Of a stretch of DNA of 64,000 nucleotides, positions 34,086 to 42,086 are shown piece after piece. Every line of letters starts with the position of its first letter. Position 1 is the stretch's first letter. A program made the position numbers and the translations under genes. The notes under the pieces were generated by a model. The model worked only from the letters and a program-made list of their open reading frames with translations, was not told where the DNA came from and searched no databases. Source of the DNA: Acidovorax soli (lineage in GTDB: Bacteria > Pseudomonadota > Gammaproteobacteria > Burkholderiales > Burkholderiaceae_C); assembly GCF_014207955.1 (NCBI RefSeq), contig NZ_JACHLK010000005.1, positions 62,001 through 126,000 on the forward strand, given 5' to 3'.

Positions 34086-35015
34086 TCAGCGGTTCAGTGC
34101 CACCTCGGCCGCGGCGGGCGGGGGCATGCTGCCGTCGGTGGGCAGGGCCTGCAGGTAGGCGTACAGGGCGCGCGCATCCACATCGCTCAACTGGCCCAGG
34201 GACTCGAAGGGCATGACCTGGATGGGCGTGCCATCGGGCCGCTTGCCGTTGCGCAGCATGGCCACGAAGCTGTCCGCCGTGGGGTAGCGCGCCATGGAGC
34301 TGTCCTTGCCGGGGCGGATGTCGGCGGCCGCCGGCCAGTCCGGCGGGCCGCCAGGAATCTTGCCGCCCGCCAGGTTGGCGCCATGGCAGCCGATGCACAT
34401 GTTGGCCACGTACTGGCCGTTGGCCACCGTCACGCCGGCCGGCACGGGGCGCGAGGGCGCCAGCTGGTGGTCGATGCGCCCGGCCGCGTCGGGAATCACG
34501 CCCAGGCCGTACAGCACCCAGGCCGGGCGCGGCAGCTCGATGGCGGCGGGCGTGCCGCCTTCCTTGGCGGGCAACTGGCGGATGTAGGAGACCAGGGCGT
34601 TCAGGTCGTCGTTGGTCAGGCGGTTGTAGTCTTCGCTGGGCATCACCAGCAGCGGGCGGCCATTGGGCTTGACGCCGTGGCGGATGGCGCTGTTCCAGTC
34701 CTCGGGCTGGTAGCGGGCCACCACGCCGGCCGCCGTGATGTTGGGGCCGGCCAGGCGCGTGCCCTTGCCGTCGTTGACGAACTCGCGGCCCGTGCCGCTG
34801 GCGCCATGGCAGTCGGTGCAGCCGCGAGAGGCGAACAGGTAGCGCCCGCGCTCGACGGTCTGCGCCTCGGTCGTGTAGGCCACGGGCCGGGGCTTGATGT
34901 CGATGTAGCGGTTGCGCTTTTGCTCGGCCAGGTACAGGCCGGTGGCGGCCGTGGCGGCGACCAGCACACCCAGGATGAGGGCGCTGCCGGCGGTCCATTG
35001 GATCCAGCGTTTCAT
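34086..35015 (-). CDS. Membrane-anchored diheme cytochrome c
   Basis: A 309-residue protein with an N-terminal anchor helix (IQWTAGSALILGVLVAATAATG) and two cytochrome c domains. Haem sites are CTDCH at 66-70 and CIGCH at 207-211. Methionines in LLVMPSEDY and IQVMPFESL are likely axial ligands. The layout resembles the cytochrome subunits of alcohol or sugar dehydrogenases and other periplasmic electron-transfer proteins. ATG 35015 is chosen because the anchor helix begins 4 residues later. It converges with the cupredoxin-like gene (26-bp gap), which suggests a shared electron-transfer role, but it is on the opposite strand and has its own promoter. Confidence 0.92.
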   Translation of the reverse strand: MKRWIQWTAGSALILGVLVAATAATGLYLAEQKRNRYIDIKPRPVAYTTEAQTVERGRYLFASRGCTDCHGASGTGREFVNDGKGTRLAGPNITAAGVVARYQPEDWNSAIRHGVKPNGRPLLVMPSEDYNRLTNDDLNALVSYIRQLPAKEGGTPAAIELPRPAWVLYGLGVIPDAAGRIDHQLAPSRPVPAGVTVANGQYVANMCIGCHGANLAGGKIPGGPPDWPAAADIRPGKDSSMARYPTADSFVAMLRNGKRPDGTPIQVMPFESLGQLSDVDARALYAYLQALPTDGSMPPPAAAEVALNR

Positions 35016-35120
35016 GGTGGGAAAGCCTTGTAGGAATGTCTTCGGAATCTCGATGGGGCGGATTCTGAAGTCCGGAAGGCGGTTTGGCGCAGGGCGTGCG
35101 CCAGGCTCCGGCAGCCCTGG

Positions 35121-35132
35121 TGACATATGTCA
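35121..35132. promoter_or_regulatory. 12-bp perfect palindrome upstream of the diheme cytochrome
   Basis: TGACATATGTCA is a perfect self-complementary 12-mer. Such symmetric sites usually bind dimeric regulators. It lies in the cytochrome promoter region, but the regulator is unknown. Confidence 0.4.
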
Positions 35133-35153
35133 CGCAGATCCCGTAAAGTGAGA

Positions 35154-35271
35154 TCCCCCTGAGCCGCTTCGCGTCTTCCCCCTCTCTCGCATTGCTGCGC
35201 AATGCGGGAGGGGGACGCTCCCGGTGCGGCGGGGCGGCCCTTGCACGGGAGCACTGGCTTCGATCGCGCCA
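35154..35271 (+). repeat. Dispersed intergenic repeat, copy C
   Basis: CCCCCTGAGCCGCTTCGCG (35155-35173) is followed by the long hairpin: stem CGCATTG (35188-35194), loop CTGCG, and CAATGCG (35200-35206), extended by CCCTCTCT/GGAGGGGG pairing. The conserved core starts at 35210 with GGGGGACGCTCCCGGTGC and runs to about 35271. The loop is identical to copy A, but both stem strands differ in a complementary way. Confidence 0.87.
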
Positions 35272-35329
35272 GTCGCAAAGGCAGGTAGCGGGGCATGCTT
35301 GGAGGCCCCTTACCAACTTTCGTGTTCGC

Positions 35330-36397
35330 TCAGCGCTCGATGGTCTTGTTCCAGCGCGTGTTCCAGGCGGGGCGGTTGGCGTTCACGGCGTCCCAGTCCA
35401 GCGTCACGGCGTTCTTCATCCACTGGCTGATCTGGGCCACCTGGGCCGCGCCTTCGCCCACGGCCGGGGTCTTTGGGTTGGTGGGGATCTGTGCGCCGAA
35501 CTGCAGCACATTGGCCTGGGCCAGCGGGCTCAGCAGGAACTCGGCGAGCTTTTGCGCCAGCTCGGGCTCGCTGTTGTTGGCGATCACGCACTGGCCGACC
35601 ATGAGCACGACCGAACCTTCCTTGGGCTGGGCGTACTCCACGGGGATGCCCTTGGTCTTGAGCGCGGCCACGGCCGTGGGGGTCAGCGGGAACATCGCGG
35701 CCTCGCCGGTCTGCACCATCTCGGAGATCTTGGCCGAGCTCGGGATGTACTCGAGCACGTTCGGGCCGATGGTCTTGGCCCAGTTGTTGAAGCCCGGCTC
35801 CACGTTCTTGTCGTTGCCGCCCTGGATGCGGTTGAACATCAGAAAGCCGTGCAGCCCGAAGGACGACGAGGGCATGGACTGGAACACCACCTTGCCCTTG
35901 TACTTGGGGTCGGCAAAGTCCATCCACGAAGTGGGCGGTGCCCAGCCCTTCTCGGTGAACATCTTGGTGTTGTAGGCAATGCCCGTCATGCCCAGGCTCA
36001 CGCCGCTGGCCAGGTCGTCCTTGAAGCGCGCGGCCGGGTAGATCTCGGCCAGGTGCGGGTTGGGGCGCTGCTTCTGGCACAGGCCCATGCCCATGGCGCG
36101 CACCATGATGCCGTCGTCGAGGAACATCACGTGCATCTGCGGCTTGTCCTTGTTGGCCTGGGCCTTGGCCAGGATGTCCGAAGACGTGCCCGGCACCACC
36201 ACCACCTTGGCGCCATGCAGCTTCTCGAACGCCGGGAAGACGTACTGGGTGTACGCCTTCTCCATCGTGCCGCCGTTCATGCCGATGTAGATCGTTTTCG
36301 TCTGCGCCCCGGCCACGCCGCTGGCGGCCAGCGCCGCCGTTGCGGCGGCCGTGAACAGGGCACGGCGCAGGAATGAAGTCTGGCGAGAAGAGGTCAT
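35330..36397 (-). CDS. PotD-like ABC transporter substrate-binding protein
   Basis: A 355-residue periplasmic binding protein of the spermidine/putrescine-type family. The signal peptide (RRALFTAAATAALAASGVAGAQ) precedes the mature start KTIYIGMNGGTMEKAY. The typical mid-domain WAPPTSWMDFADPKYKGKV and SPLAQANVLQFG follow. It is the last gene of a seven-gene operon that also encodes the ATPase, two permeases and a three-subunit dehydrogenase, so it should feed that enzyme's substrate into the cell. The ligand could be an amino acid, imino acid, opine or polyamine. ATG 36397 begins the signal peptide; an in-frame extension to 36595 overlaps the oxidase gene. Confidence 0.93.
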   Translation of the reverse strand: MTSSRQTSFLRRALFTAAATAALAASGVAGAQTKTIYIGMNGGTMEKAYTQYVFPAFEKLHGAKVVVVPGTSSDILAKAQANKDKPQMHVMFLDDGIMVRAMGMGLCQKQRPNPHLAEIYPAARFKDDLASGVSLGMTGIAYNTKMFTEKGWAPPTSWMDFADPKYKGKVVFQSMPSSSFGLHGFLMFNRIQGGNDKNVEPGFNNWAKTIGPNVLEYIPSSAKISEMVQTGEAAMFPLTPTAVAALKTKGIPVEYAQPKEGSVVLMVGQCVIANNSEPELAQKLAEFLLSPLAQANVLQFGAQIPTNPKTPAVGEGAAQVAQISQWMKNAVTLDWDAVNANRPAWNTRWNKTIER

Positions 36398-36446
36398 GGG
36401 TCTTTCCTTTCTGGGGGTTGAACGGTAGCGGTCAATGCAAAGGGAA

Positions 36447-37619
36447 TCAATGGGCAGTTGCGGCCGCCGGCGCATCTGCAAGGGCGAATCGGTCAATGGC
36501 AAAGGCATCGGTGGGCGTGCTGCTGCGGCCATCGCGCGCCAGTTCGGCCAGCACCTCGCCCACCGCGGGGCCGATCTGGAAGCCCGCGCCGGCAAAGCCG
36601 AAGCCGTGGATGAGCCCGGGCGTGGTGCGGCTGGTGTCGAGCACCGGCTGGCGGTCGGGCAGGTAGCCCTCGGTACCGCTCCAGGTGCGGATGAAATGGG
36701 CGTTCTTCAGGGCCGGCAGCAGCTCGATGGCCTGCACGGCCAGCGCGGCAAGGGCGCTGCGCTCCGAGCGGGCGCGGTCGGCATCCAGCGCCACGCCCGA
36801 GCCGCCGCCCAGCACCAGGTTGCCGCGCGCCACCTGGCGGCAGTAGATGCCGCCGCCCTCCACGCCCAGGCTCCACTGCATGAAATAAGGCAGGGGCTCG
36901 GTCACGGCCATCGCCGGGTGGCCCGAGCGCAGGGGCACGGCCTCGCCGAACTGCGCGGCCAGCGGGCCGGCCCAGGCCCCCGCGCAGTTGATCAGCACGG
37001 GCGCGCGCACCTGCAGCGCCGGCCCGGAATGCAGCGTGAACTGCCGGCCATCGTGCTCCACCGCGGTCAGCGGTGTGCGCTCGAAGATCTGCGCACCGGC
37101 GCGCCGTGCCGCCAGCGCGAAGGCGGGCGACACCAGGCGCGGGTTGGCCTGGCCGTCGTCGGGGCACAGCGACCCGCCCACGGCGCGGCCACCGAGCCAG
37201 GGGCAGCGCTCGCGCAGGCGGGCGCCCGAGAGCAGCGCGATCCCCAGGTCGAAGTCGCGGCTCATCGCCTGGTACTTCTCCAGCGAGGCCAGGTCGGCTT
37301 CGCTGCGTGCGATCTTGAAATGGCCCGTGCGCTGGTACTCGCCGTCGGTGCCCAGCAGTGCGGGCAGCCGGCCCCAGATCTCGTGGGCGCGCTGCGCGAG
37401 TGGCAGCTGGCTCAGCGGCCGGCCCTGGCGGCGCACGCCGCCGTAGTTCACGCCGCTGGAGCGCGAGCCGCACAGGTCGCGTTCGAGCAGCACCACGTCC
37501 ACGCCGCGGCGGCGCAGCGCCAGTGCCGCCGAGGCACCCACGATGCCGCCACCGACGATGGCCACTTCGGTATCCACCAGGCGTGCGGCGCTGGTCAGGT
37601 GGGGGGTGGCGGCACTCAT
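36447..37619 (-). CDS. FAD-dependent oxidoreductase, DAO-type subunit of a multisubunit dehydrogenase
   Basis: A 390-residue flavoprotein with the dinucleotide-binding start VAIVGGGIVGASAALALRRRG. C-terminal DAO-family segments are WSGTEGYLPDRQPVLD and GFGFAGAGFQIGPAVGEVLAE. It resembles the beta subunits of opine oxidases and hydrogen cyanide synthase (HcnC) and of heterotrimeric hydroxyproline dehydrogenase. Its start codon overlaps the stop of the preceding gene as ATGA (37616-37619), indicating coupled synthesis of the subunits. The substrate is probably an amino or imino acid bound by the upstream ABC system. ATG 37619 is fixed by this overlap. Confidence 0.92.
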   Translation of the reverse strand: MSAATPHLTSAARLVDTEVAIVGGGIVGASAALALRRRGVDVVLLERDLCGSRSSGVNYGGVRRQGRPLSQLPLAQRAHEIWGRLPALLGTDGEYQRTGHFKIARSEADLASLEKYQAMSRDFDLGIALLSGARLRERCPWLGGRAVGGSLCPDDGQANPRLVSPAFALAARRAGAQIFERTPLTAVEHDGRQFTLHSGPALQVRAPVLINCAGAWAGPLAAQFGEAVPLRSGHPAMAVTEPLPYFMQWSLGVEGGGIYCRQVARGNLVLGGGSGVALDADRARSERSALAALAVQAIELLPALKNAHFIRTWSGTEGYLPDRQPVLDTSRTTPGLIHGFGFAGAGFQIGPAVGEVLAELARDGRSSTPTDAFAIDRFALADAPAAATAH

Positions 37620-39019
37620 GAGGCACCTCCGGTGGCCTGGCTGGCGGCCTGCAGGTGGATGGGGATGGGCTTGATCGGCGCCTGCCCGCGCAGCCGGCCC
37701 ACCCGCTCCACGGGCTGGCCGGTGGCCTGCGCCAGGATCTCGGCCGCGGCCACGCCGCAGCTGCGGCCCTGGCAGCGGCCCATGCCCACGCGGGTCAGGG
37801 CCTTCAGGCGGTTCATCTCGTCGGCGCCGGACTCGCGCACGGTCTCGCGCAACTGGCCTGCGGTGATGTGCTCGCAGCGGCACACCACCAGCTCGTCGGG
37901 TGCGTGGGCCGCCCAGTCGGTGGGGAAGGGGAAGGCGCGCTCCAGCCCCTGGCGAAAGCGCTGCAGGTGGGCGAGCTTGCCTTCCAGTGCCTGGGCGCGC
38001 GCGGCGTCCACCGCCACACCCTGGTCGGCCAGCAGCGCCAGGGCCGCACGCTCACCCGCCCATTCGGCCGCATCGGCACCCATGATGCCCGCGCCATCGC
38101 CGGCGAGGTAGACGCTGGCCACGCTGGTGCGGCCTGCGGCATCGCGTTCGGGCAGGTGGGCGCGGTGCAGGGGCGCCCAGGCAAAGCGGCAGCCCAGCAG
38201 GTCGGCCAGCTGGGTTTCGGAGCGCAGGGCGTAGCCCAGGCCCACGGCATCGCAGGCCAGGGCGTGTTCCTTGGCCCCGTCACTCCACACCACGCCCTCC
38301 ACGCGCTCGCTGCCGAGCACGCGCACGGGGCGCACGCCGGTGTGGATGGGCACGCCCTGCGCGCGCAGCCAGCCCACGTAGTACACGCCCTTGGCAAAGG
38401 TGGCGGGCTGGGTCAGCATGGCGGGCACGGCGGCCACCTGGTCGGCCAGGCGTGCGGTGTCGAGCACGGCGGCCACGCGGGTGCCGGCGCGCGCGTACTG
38501 GTAGGCCACCAGGTACAGCAGCGGGCCGGTGCCCATCAGCACCACGCGGCTGCCGATGGTGCAGCCCTGGAACTTGAGCGCCACCTGGGCGCCGCCCAGG
38601 CTGTAGACGCCGGGCAGCGTCCAGCCCGGCACGGGCAGCACGCGGTCGGCCGCGCCGCTGGCCACGATGAGCTGGCCGTAGGGCAGGCTGCGCGTGGTCT
38701 GCGTGGGGCCGTGCAGCACATCGAGCAGGCCGCCCTGGGCGTTCCAGACCAGGCTGTCGGGCTGGTAGTCGATGCGCTCGGCGATGCTGTCGAGCGCCGC
38801 ATGCACGGCGGTGGCGCGTGCCGCCTCGGTGCCGTACAGCGCCGAGGCCGGGCGCTCAAAGTGCGCGGGCGGGCGCCGGTAGATCTGGCCGCCGCCGCGC
38901 GCTGCTTCGTCGAGCAGCACGGGGCGCACGCCATGGGCGGCCAAGGTTTGCGCCGCGCGGATGCCGGCCGGGCCTGCGCCCACGATGACGGCCTGCAAGG
39001 TCTTGCGGGTGCCGCTCAT
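37616..39019 (-). CDS. FAD/NAD(P)-binding subunit with C-terminal [2Fe-2S] domain (HcnB/OoxA-like)
   Basis: A 467-residue flavoprotein. The N-terminal Rossmann motif VIVGAGPAGIRAAQTLAAHG begins near residue 11, and a second nucleotide-binding region is VVLMGTGPLLYLVAYQYA. The C-terminus holds a BFD-like ferredoxin domain with cysteines in VVCRCEHITAG and GRCQGRSCG, the pattern of the opine-oxidase and HcnB subunits. It pairs with the DAO-type subunit downstream and the small ferredoxin subunit upstream, with 4-bp ATGA overlaps on both sides. Electrons probably pass from the DAO-type FAD through the iron-sulfur centres to the respiratory chain. The start at 39019 lies in the upstream overlap. 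Confidence 0.93.
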   Translation of the reverse strand: MSGTRKTLQAVIVGAGPAGIRAAQTLAAHGVRPVLLDEAARGGGQIYRRPPAHFERPASALYGTEAARATAVHAALDSIAERIDYQPDSLVWNAQGGLLDVLHGPTQTTRSLPYGQLIVASGAADRVLPVPGWTLPGVYSLGGAQVALKFQGCTIGSRVVLMGTGPLLYLVAYQYARAGTRVAAVLDTARLADQVAAVPAMLTQPATFAKGVYYVGWLRAQGVPIHTGVRPVRVLGSERVEGVVWSDGAKEHALACDAVGLGYALRSETQLADLLGCRFAWAPLHRAHLPERDAAGRTSVASVYLAGDGAGIMGADAAEWAGERAALALLADQGVAVDAARAQALEGKLAHLQRFRQGLERAFPFPTDWAAHAPDELVVCRCEHITAGQLRETVRESGADEMNRLKALTRVGMGRCQGRSCGVAAAEILAQATGQPVERVGRLRGQAPIKPIPIHLQAASQATGGAS

Positions 39020-39330
39020 GCCGCGCCTTCCCCGGTACACAGGGCCATGCCCGGCTGGATGAAGGTCGAGCAGGCGCGCAGGCGCTCGCCGCCCTCGGTC
39101 TGCACCCAGCAGTCCTGGCAGGCGCCCATCATGCAGAAGCCGGCGCGCGGCTCGTGGCTGAATTCGTTGCGGCGCAGCTGCGCCTTCTGGGTGAGGATGG
39201 CGGTGAGCACGGTATCGCCTGCGAGCGCGCTGGCCGGCTGGCCATCGAGCACGAAGGGCACGGCCTGGCGCGCGGTCTCGGCCACACGGTGCAGCAGCGG
39301 CGATGATAAAGAAGGGGTCATGGTCATCAC
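39016..39330 (-). CDS. Small [2Fe-2S] ferredoxin-like subunit (HcnA/OoxA-type)
   Basis: A 104-residue protein with four cysteines in the plant-type ferredoxin pattern: GFCMMGACQDCWVQ (66, 71, 74) and ACSTF (87). It is the smallest subunit of the three-part dehydrogenase found in opine oxidases, hydrogen cyanide synthase and hydroxyproline dehydrogenase. It is encoded 3 bp after the upstream permease gene and overlaps the next subunit by 4 bp. The N-terminus carries repeated methionines (MMTMTP), so translation could start at any of three codons; the first is used here. No signal peptide is present; it is cytoplasmic. Confidence 0.92.
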   Translation of the reverse strand: MMTMTPSLSSPLLHRVAETARQAVPFVLDGQPASALAGDTVLTAILTQKAQLRRNEFSHEPRAGFCMMGACQDCWVQTEGGERLRACSTFIQPGMALCTGEGAA

Positions 39331-39333
39331 GGT

Positions 39334-40128
39334 TTACTTGCGCCCCACCAGCACGCGGTCCAGGCCGTAGACGCGGTCCAGCAGCACCATGGCCAGGGCG
39401 GTCACGCCCACCATCAGGGCCGACACAGCGGCCATCAACGGGTCGATGGACTCGGTGGCATACATGTACATGCGCACCGGCAGGGTCACGGTGCTGGGCG
39501 AGGTGACGAAGATCGACATGGTCACCTCGTCAAAACTGTTGATGAAGGCCAGCATCCACCCGCCCGTGACGCCCGGCAGGATCATGGGCAGCGTGATGCG
39601 CGTGAACACCGTGGCCTGGCTCGCGCCCAGCGACAGGGCCGCATGCTCGGCGCTGCGATCGAAGCCCACCAGCGCCGCCACCACCAGGCGCAGCGTGTAG
39701 GGCGTGACGATGAGCGCATGGGCCAGCACCAGCCAGCCGAAGCTGCCGCTGCCACCGACCAGCGCGAACAGGCGCAGCAGGGCCACGCCCAGCACCAGGT
39801 GCGGAATGATCAGCGGCGAGAGGAACAGGCCGTTGAGAAAGCCGCGCCCCGGAAACTCGTAGCGCGTGATCGCGATACCCGCGGGCACGGCCAGCACCGT
39901 GGCCAGCGTGGCCGAGGCCAGGGCCAGCCACAGGCTGTTCCAGAACGACTGCACGAAGTCGGGGTGCTCGAACACCGCCTTGAACCAGCGCAGCGAGAAC
40001 TCCGCGGTCGGCAGGGGCAGCGTGTTCTCGGGCGTGAAGGCCACCACGCACACGACCACCAGGGGCGCGAGCATGAAGGCGATGACCAGGGCGTTGAACG
40101 CCAGGGCGATGGGGCCGTTTTTGTGCAT
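39334..40128 (-). CDS. PotC-like ABC transporter permease
   Basis: A 264-residue inner-membrane permease with six predicted helices. The cytoplasmic coupling loop AALSLGASQATVFTRITLPMILPG carries the EAA-type motif that contacts the ATPase. The N-terminal segment FMLAPLVVVCVVAFTPENTL and the periplasmic FEHPDFVQSFWNSLWLALAS are typical of the PotC/YdcV family. GGAG lies 8 bases before ATG 40128. The gene follows the PotB-like permease by 12 bp and precedes the dehydrogenase genes by 3 bp, so import and oxidation are made together. Confidence 0.93.
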   Translation of the reverse strand: MHKNGPIALAFNALVIAFMLAPLVVVCVVAFTPENTLPLPTAEFSLRWFKAVFEHPDFVQSFWNSLWLALASATLATVLAVPAGIAITRYEFPGRGFLNGLFLSPLIIPHLVLGVALLRLFALVGGSGSFGWLVLAHALIVTPYTLRLVVAALVGFDRSAEHAALSLGASQATVFTRITLPMILPGVTGGWMLAFINSFDEVTMSIFVTSPSTVTLPVRMYMYATESIDPLMAAVSALMVGVTALAMVLLDRVYGLDRVLVGRK

Positions 40129-40140
40129 CTTCGGCGCTCC

Positions 40141-41001
40141 TTATCCAAGGGCTTTTTTGTAGCGGCCTTCAACCAGGCGGTTGTAGCTCAGCATCACCAC
40201 CAGGTTGGCCACCAGCAGGGTCAGGGCCACGGCGGCGCCCAGGGGCCAGTTGAGCTCGTGCAGGTACTCGTCGTAGACGATGGTGGCCACCATCTTCAGG
40301 CGCCGCCCGCCCAAGAGGCCGGGGATGGCGAAGGAGCTGGCCGCCAGGCCGAACACGATCAGGCTGCCCGAGAGGATGCCGGGCAGCACCTGCGGCAGCA
40401 CGATGCGCCGCAAGGTGGTGAAGGGCGAGGCCTTGAGCGAGAGTGCCGCGTTCTGCACGCCGGGGTCGAGCTTCTGCAGCGAGGTCCAGACCGGAATCAC
40501 CATGAAGGGCAGCATCACATGCACCAGGGCGATGATGACGGCGACCTCGGTGTAGAGCATCTTCACCGGCCCGATGCCAACCAGCTTGAACAGGCCGTTG
40601 ACCAGGCCCTCGGGGCCGAGCAGCATGCTCCAGCCGAAGGCCCGCACCACCACCGAGACCAAGAGGGGCGCCAGCACCACCAGCAGCAGCACCGAGCGCC
40701 AGGGGTTGGCCATGCGGCTCAGGATGTAGGCCTCGGGCGCGCCGATGGCGACGCAGATCAGCGTGACCAGGGCCGAGACCCAGAAGGTGCGCCAGAAGAT
40801 GGCGTGGTAGTACGAGTCCATGAACACATGGCCGTAGTGCTCCAGCGTGAACTCGCCGGCCTTCACGCCCGTGGCCGGGTCGAAGGCGTTGAACGACAGC
40901 ACCGCCGTGAGGCCCAGCGGCACCAGCAGCAGCGCGGTGAACAGCAGCAGCGCCGGGCCCGAAAGCCACCAGGGCACGGCCTTGCGGAGGGCGCCGCTCA
41001 T
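40141..41001 (-). CDS. PotB-like ABC transporter permease
   Basis: A 286-residue inner-membrane permease with about six helices. The N-terminal LLLFTALLLVPLGLTAVLSF and the coupling motif AALSLKASPFTTLRRIVLPQVLPG place it in the PotB/YdcU family. The start codon overlaps the stop of the ATPase gene as ATGA (40998-41001). It forms the heterodimeric channel with the PotC-like protein encoded next. A long periplasmic loop (TPVAGVKAGEFTLEHYGHVF region) precedes the second helix, as in polyamine-type permeases. Confidence 0.93.
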   Translation of the reverse strand: MSGALRKAVPWWLSGPALLLFTALLLVPLGLTAVLSFNAFDPATGVKAGEFTLEHYGHVFMDSYYHAIFWRTFWVSALVTLICVAIGAPEAYILSRMANPWRSVLLLVVLAPLLVSVVVRAFGWSMLLGPEGLVNGLFKLVGIGPVKMLYTEVAVIIALVHVMLPFMVIPVWTSLQKLDPGVQNAALSLKASPFTTLRRIVLPQVLPGILSGSLIVFGLAASSFAIPGLLGGRRLKMVATIVYDEYLHELNWPLGAAVALTLLVANLVVMLSYNRLVEGRYKKALG

Positions 41002-42086
41002 GGGGTGGCCTCCAGCTCGGCCAGGGCGCTCTCGTCGGCGGGCAGCAGGCGCATGCAGTGGTCGGGCCAGTCCACACCCGTGCGCTCACCTTCGGCCAGC
41101 GCGTTGCGGCCATCGTTGGGGGCCAGCACCATCAGGTCGCCCACGGGGGTCATCACGCGGTACAGCCACTGGCTGCCCAGGAAGAAGCGCTCGCCCACCT
41201 CGCCGTCGAGCCGGCCCTGCACGGCCGGTACCAGCTGCAGCTTCTCGGGCCGCACACTGAGCAGCACGGCCGCACCGGGGCGGAAGGCCGGGCCCTCGAC
41301 CTGCACCGCCAGCGATCCCACACTCACATGGGTGCGTGCCGCGCTGCTGGCCGTGACCAGGCCGGGCAGCAGGTTGGCCTTGCCCACGAAGGTGGAGATG
41401 AAGCGCGTGCGCGGGTGCTCGTAGACGCGGTGCGGGTGGTCGATCTGCGTGGCGCGGCCGGCCTCCATCACCACCACGCGGTCGCTGATGGACATGGCCT
41501 CGCTCTGGTCGTGCGTCACCATCACCGTGGTCGTGCCCACCTTGCGCTGGATCTGGCGCAGCTCGAACTGCATCTCCTCGCGCAGCTTGGCGTCCAGGTT
41601 GGACAGGGGCTCGTCGAGCAGCAGCACGGGTGGCTCGATCACCAGGGCGCGCGCCAGCGCCACGCGCTGGCGCTGGCCGCCCGAGAGCTCGCGCGGGTAG
41701 CGCGTGGCGTGCTGGTCCAGGTGCACCAGCGCGAGGGCTTGGGCCACACGCTCCTTGCGTTCGGCCTTGGCCACCTTGCGCATCTCCAGGCCAAAGCTCA
41801 CGTTGTCGGCCACCGTCATGTGCGGGAACAGGGCGTAGCTCTGGAACACGATCCCGAGGCCGCGCGTGTTGGCCTTGGCATGCGTGATGTCGCGGCCCGC
41901 CAGTTCGATGCGGCCACTGCTCACGGCCTCGAAGCCCGCCACCATCTGCAAGGTGGTGGTCTTGCCGCAGCCCGAAGGGCCCAGCAGCGACACGAATTCG
42001 CCTTTTTCCACCGCCAGGTTCATGGCCTGCACCGCGCAGGTGCTGCCATAGAACTTGGTCACGTCGGTGAGTTGAAGGAAGGACAT
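40998..42086 (-). CDS. PotA-like ABC transporter ATP-binding protein
   Basis: A 362-residue ATPase driving the importer. Walker A is GPSGCGKTT at 36-44, the Q-loop FQSYALFPHMTV, the signature LSGGQRQRVALARAL, Walker B VLLLDEPLSNLD and the switch His in MVTHDQSEA. A C-terminal TOBE-type domain starts near residue 280 (VLLSVRPEKLQLVP). It is the first gene of the operon. ATG 42086 has AAGGAAGG immediately upstream; extending to 42158 adds 24 residues without similarity. The region between it and the divergent IclR gene is AT-rich with inverted repeats and should hold the operon promoter. Confidence 0.95.
   Translation of the reverse strand: MSFLQLTDVTKFYGSTCAVQAMNLAVEKGEFVSLLGPSGCGKTTTLQMVAGFEAVSSGRIELAGRDITHAKANTRGLGIVFQSYALFPHMTVADNVSFGLEMRKVAKAERKERVAQALALVHLDQHATRYPRELSGGQRQRVALARALVIEPPVLLLDEPLSNLDAKLREEMQFELRQIQRKVGTTTVMVTHDQSEAMSISDRVVVMEAGRATQIDHPHRVYEHPRTRFISTFVGKANLLPGLVTASSAARTHVSVGSLAVQVEGPAFRPGAAVLLSVRPEKLQLVPAVQGRLDGEVGERFFLGSQWLYRVMTPVGDLMVLAPNDGRNALAEGERTGVDWPDHCMRLLPADESALAELEATP

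Larger units (their letters stand above)
35016..35329. other. 314-bp intergenic region with repeat copy C
   Basis: The region upstream of the diheme cytochrome gene holds its promoter and repeat copy C at 35154-35271. A TGACATATGTCA palindrome at 35121-35132 (6+6 bp, perfect) lies about 105 bp upstream of the cytochrome start and could be a regulator site. The part next to the binding-protein stop (35272-35329) shows nothing further. Confidence 0.55.

Noticed and set aside
31753..35316. 1187-codon open frame on the minus strand across the redox cluster
   Set aside because: It is antisense to four genes with clear signal peptides and cofactor motifs. Only its part in the cytochrome region lies on the coding strand, and there it is in another frame.
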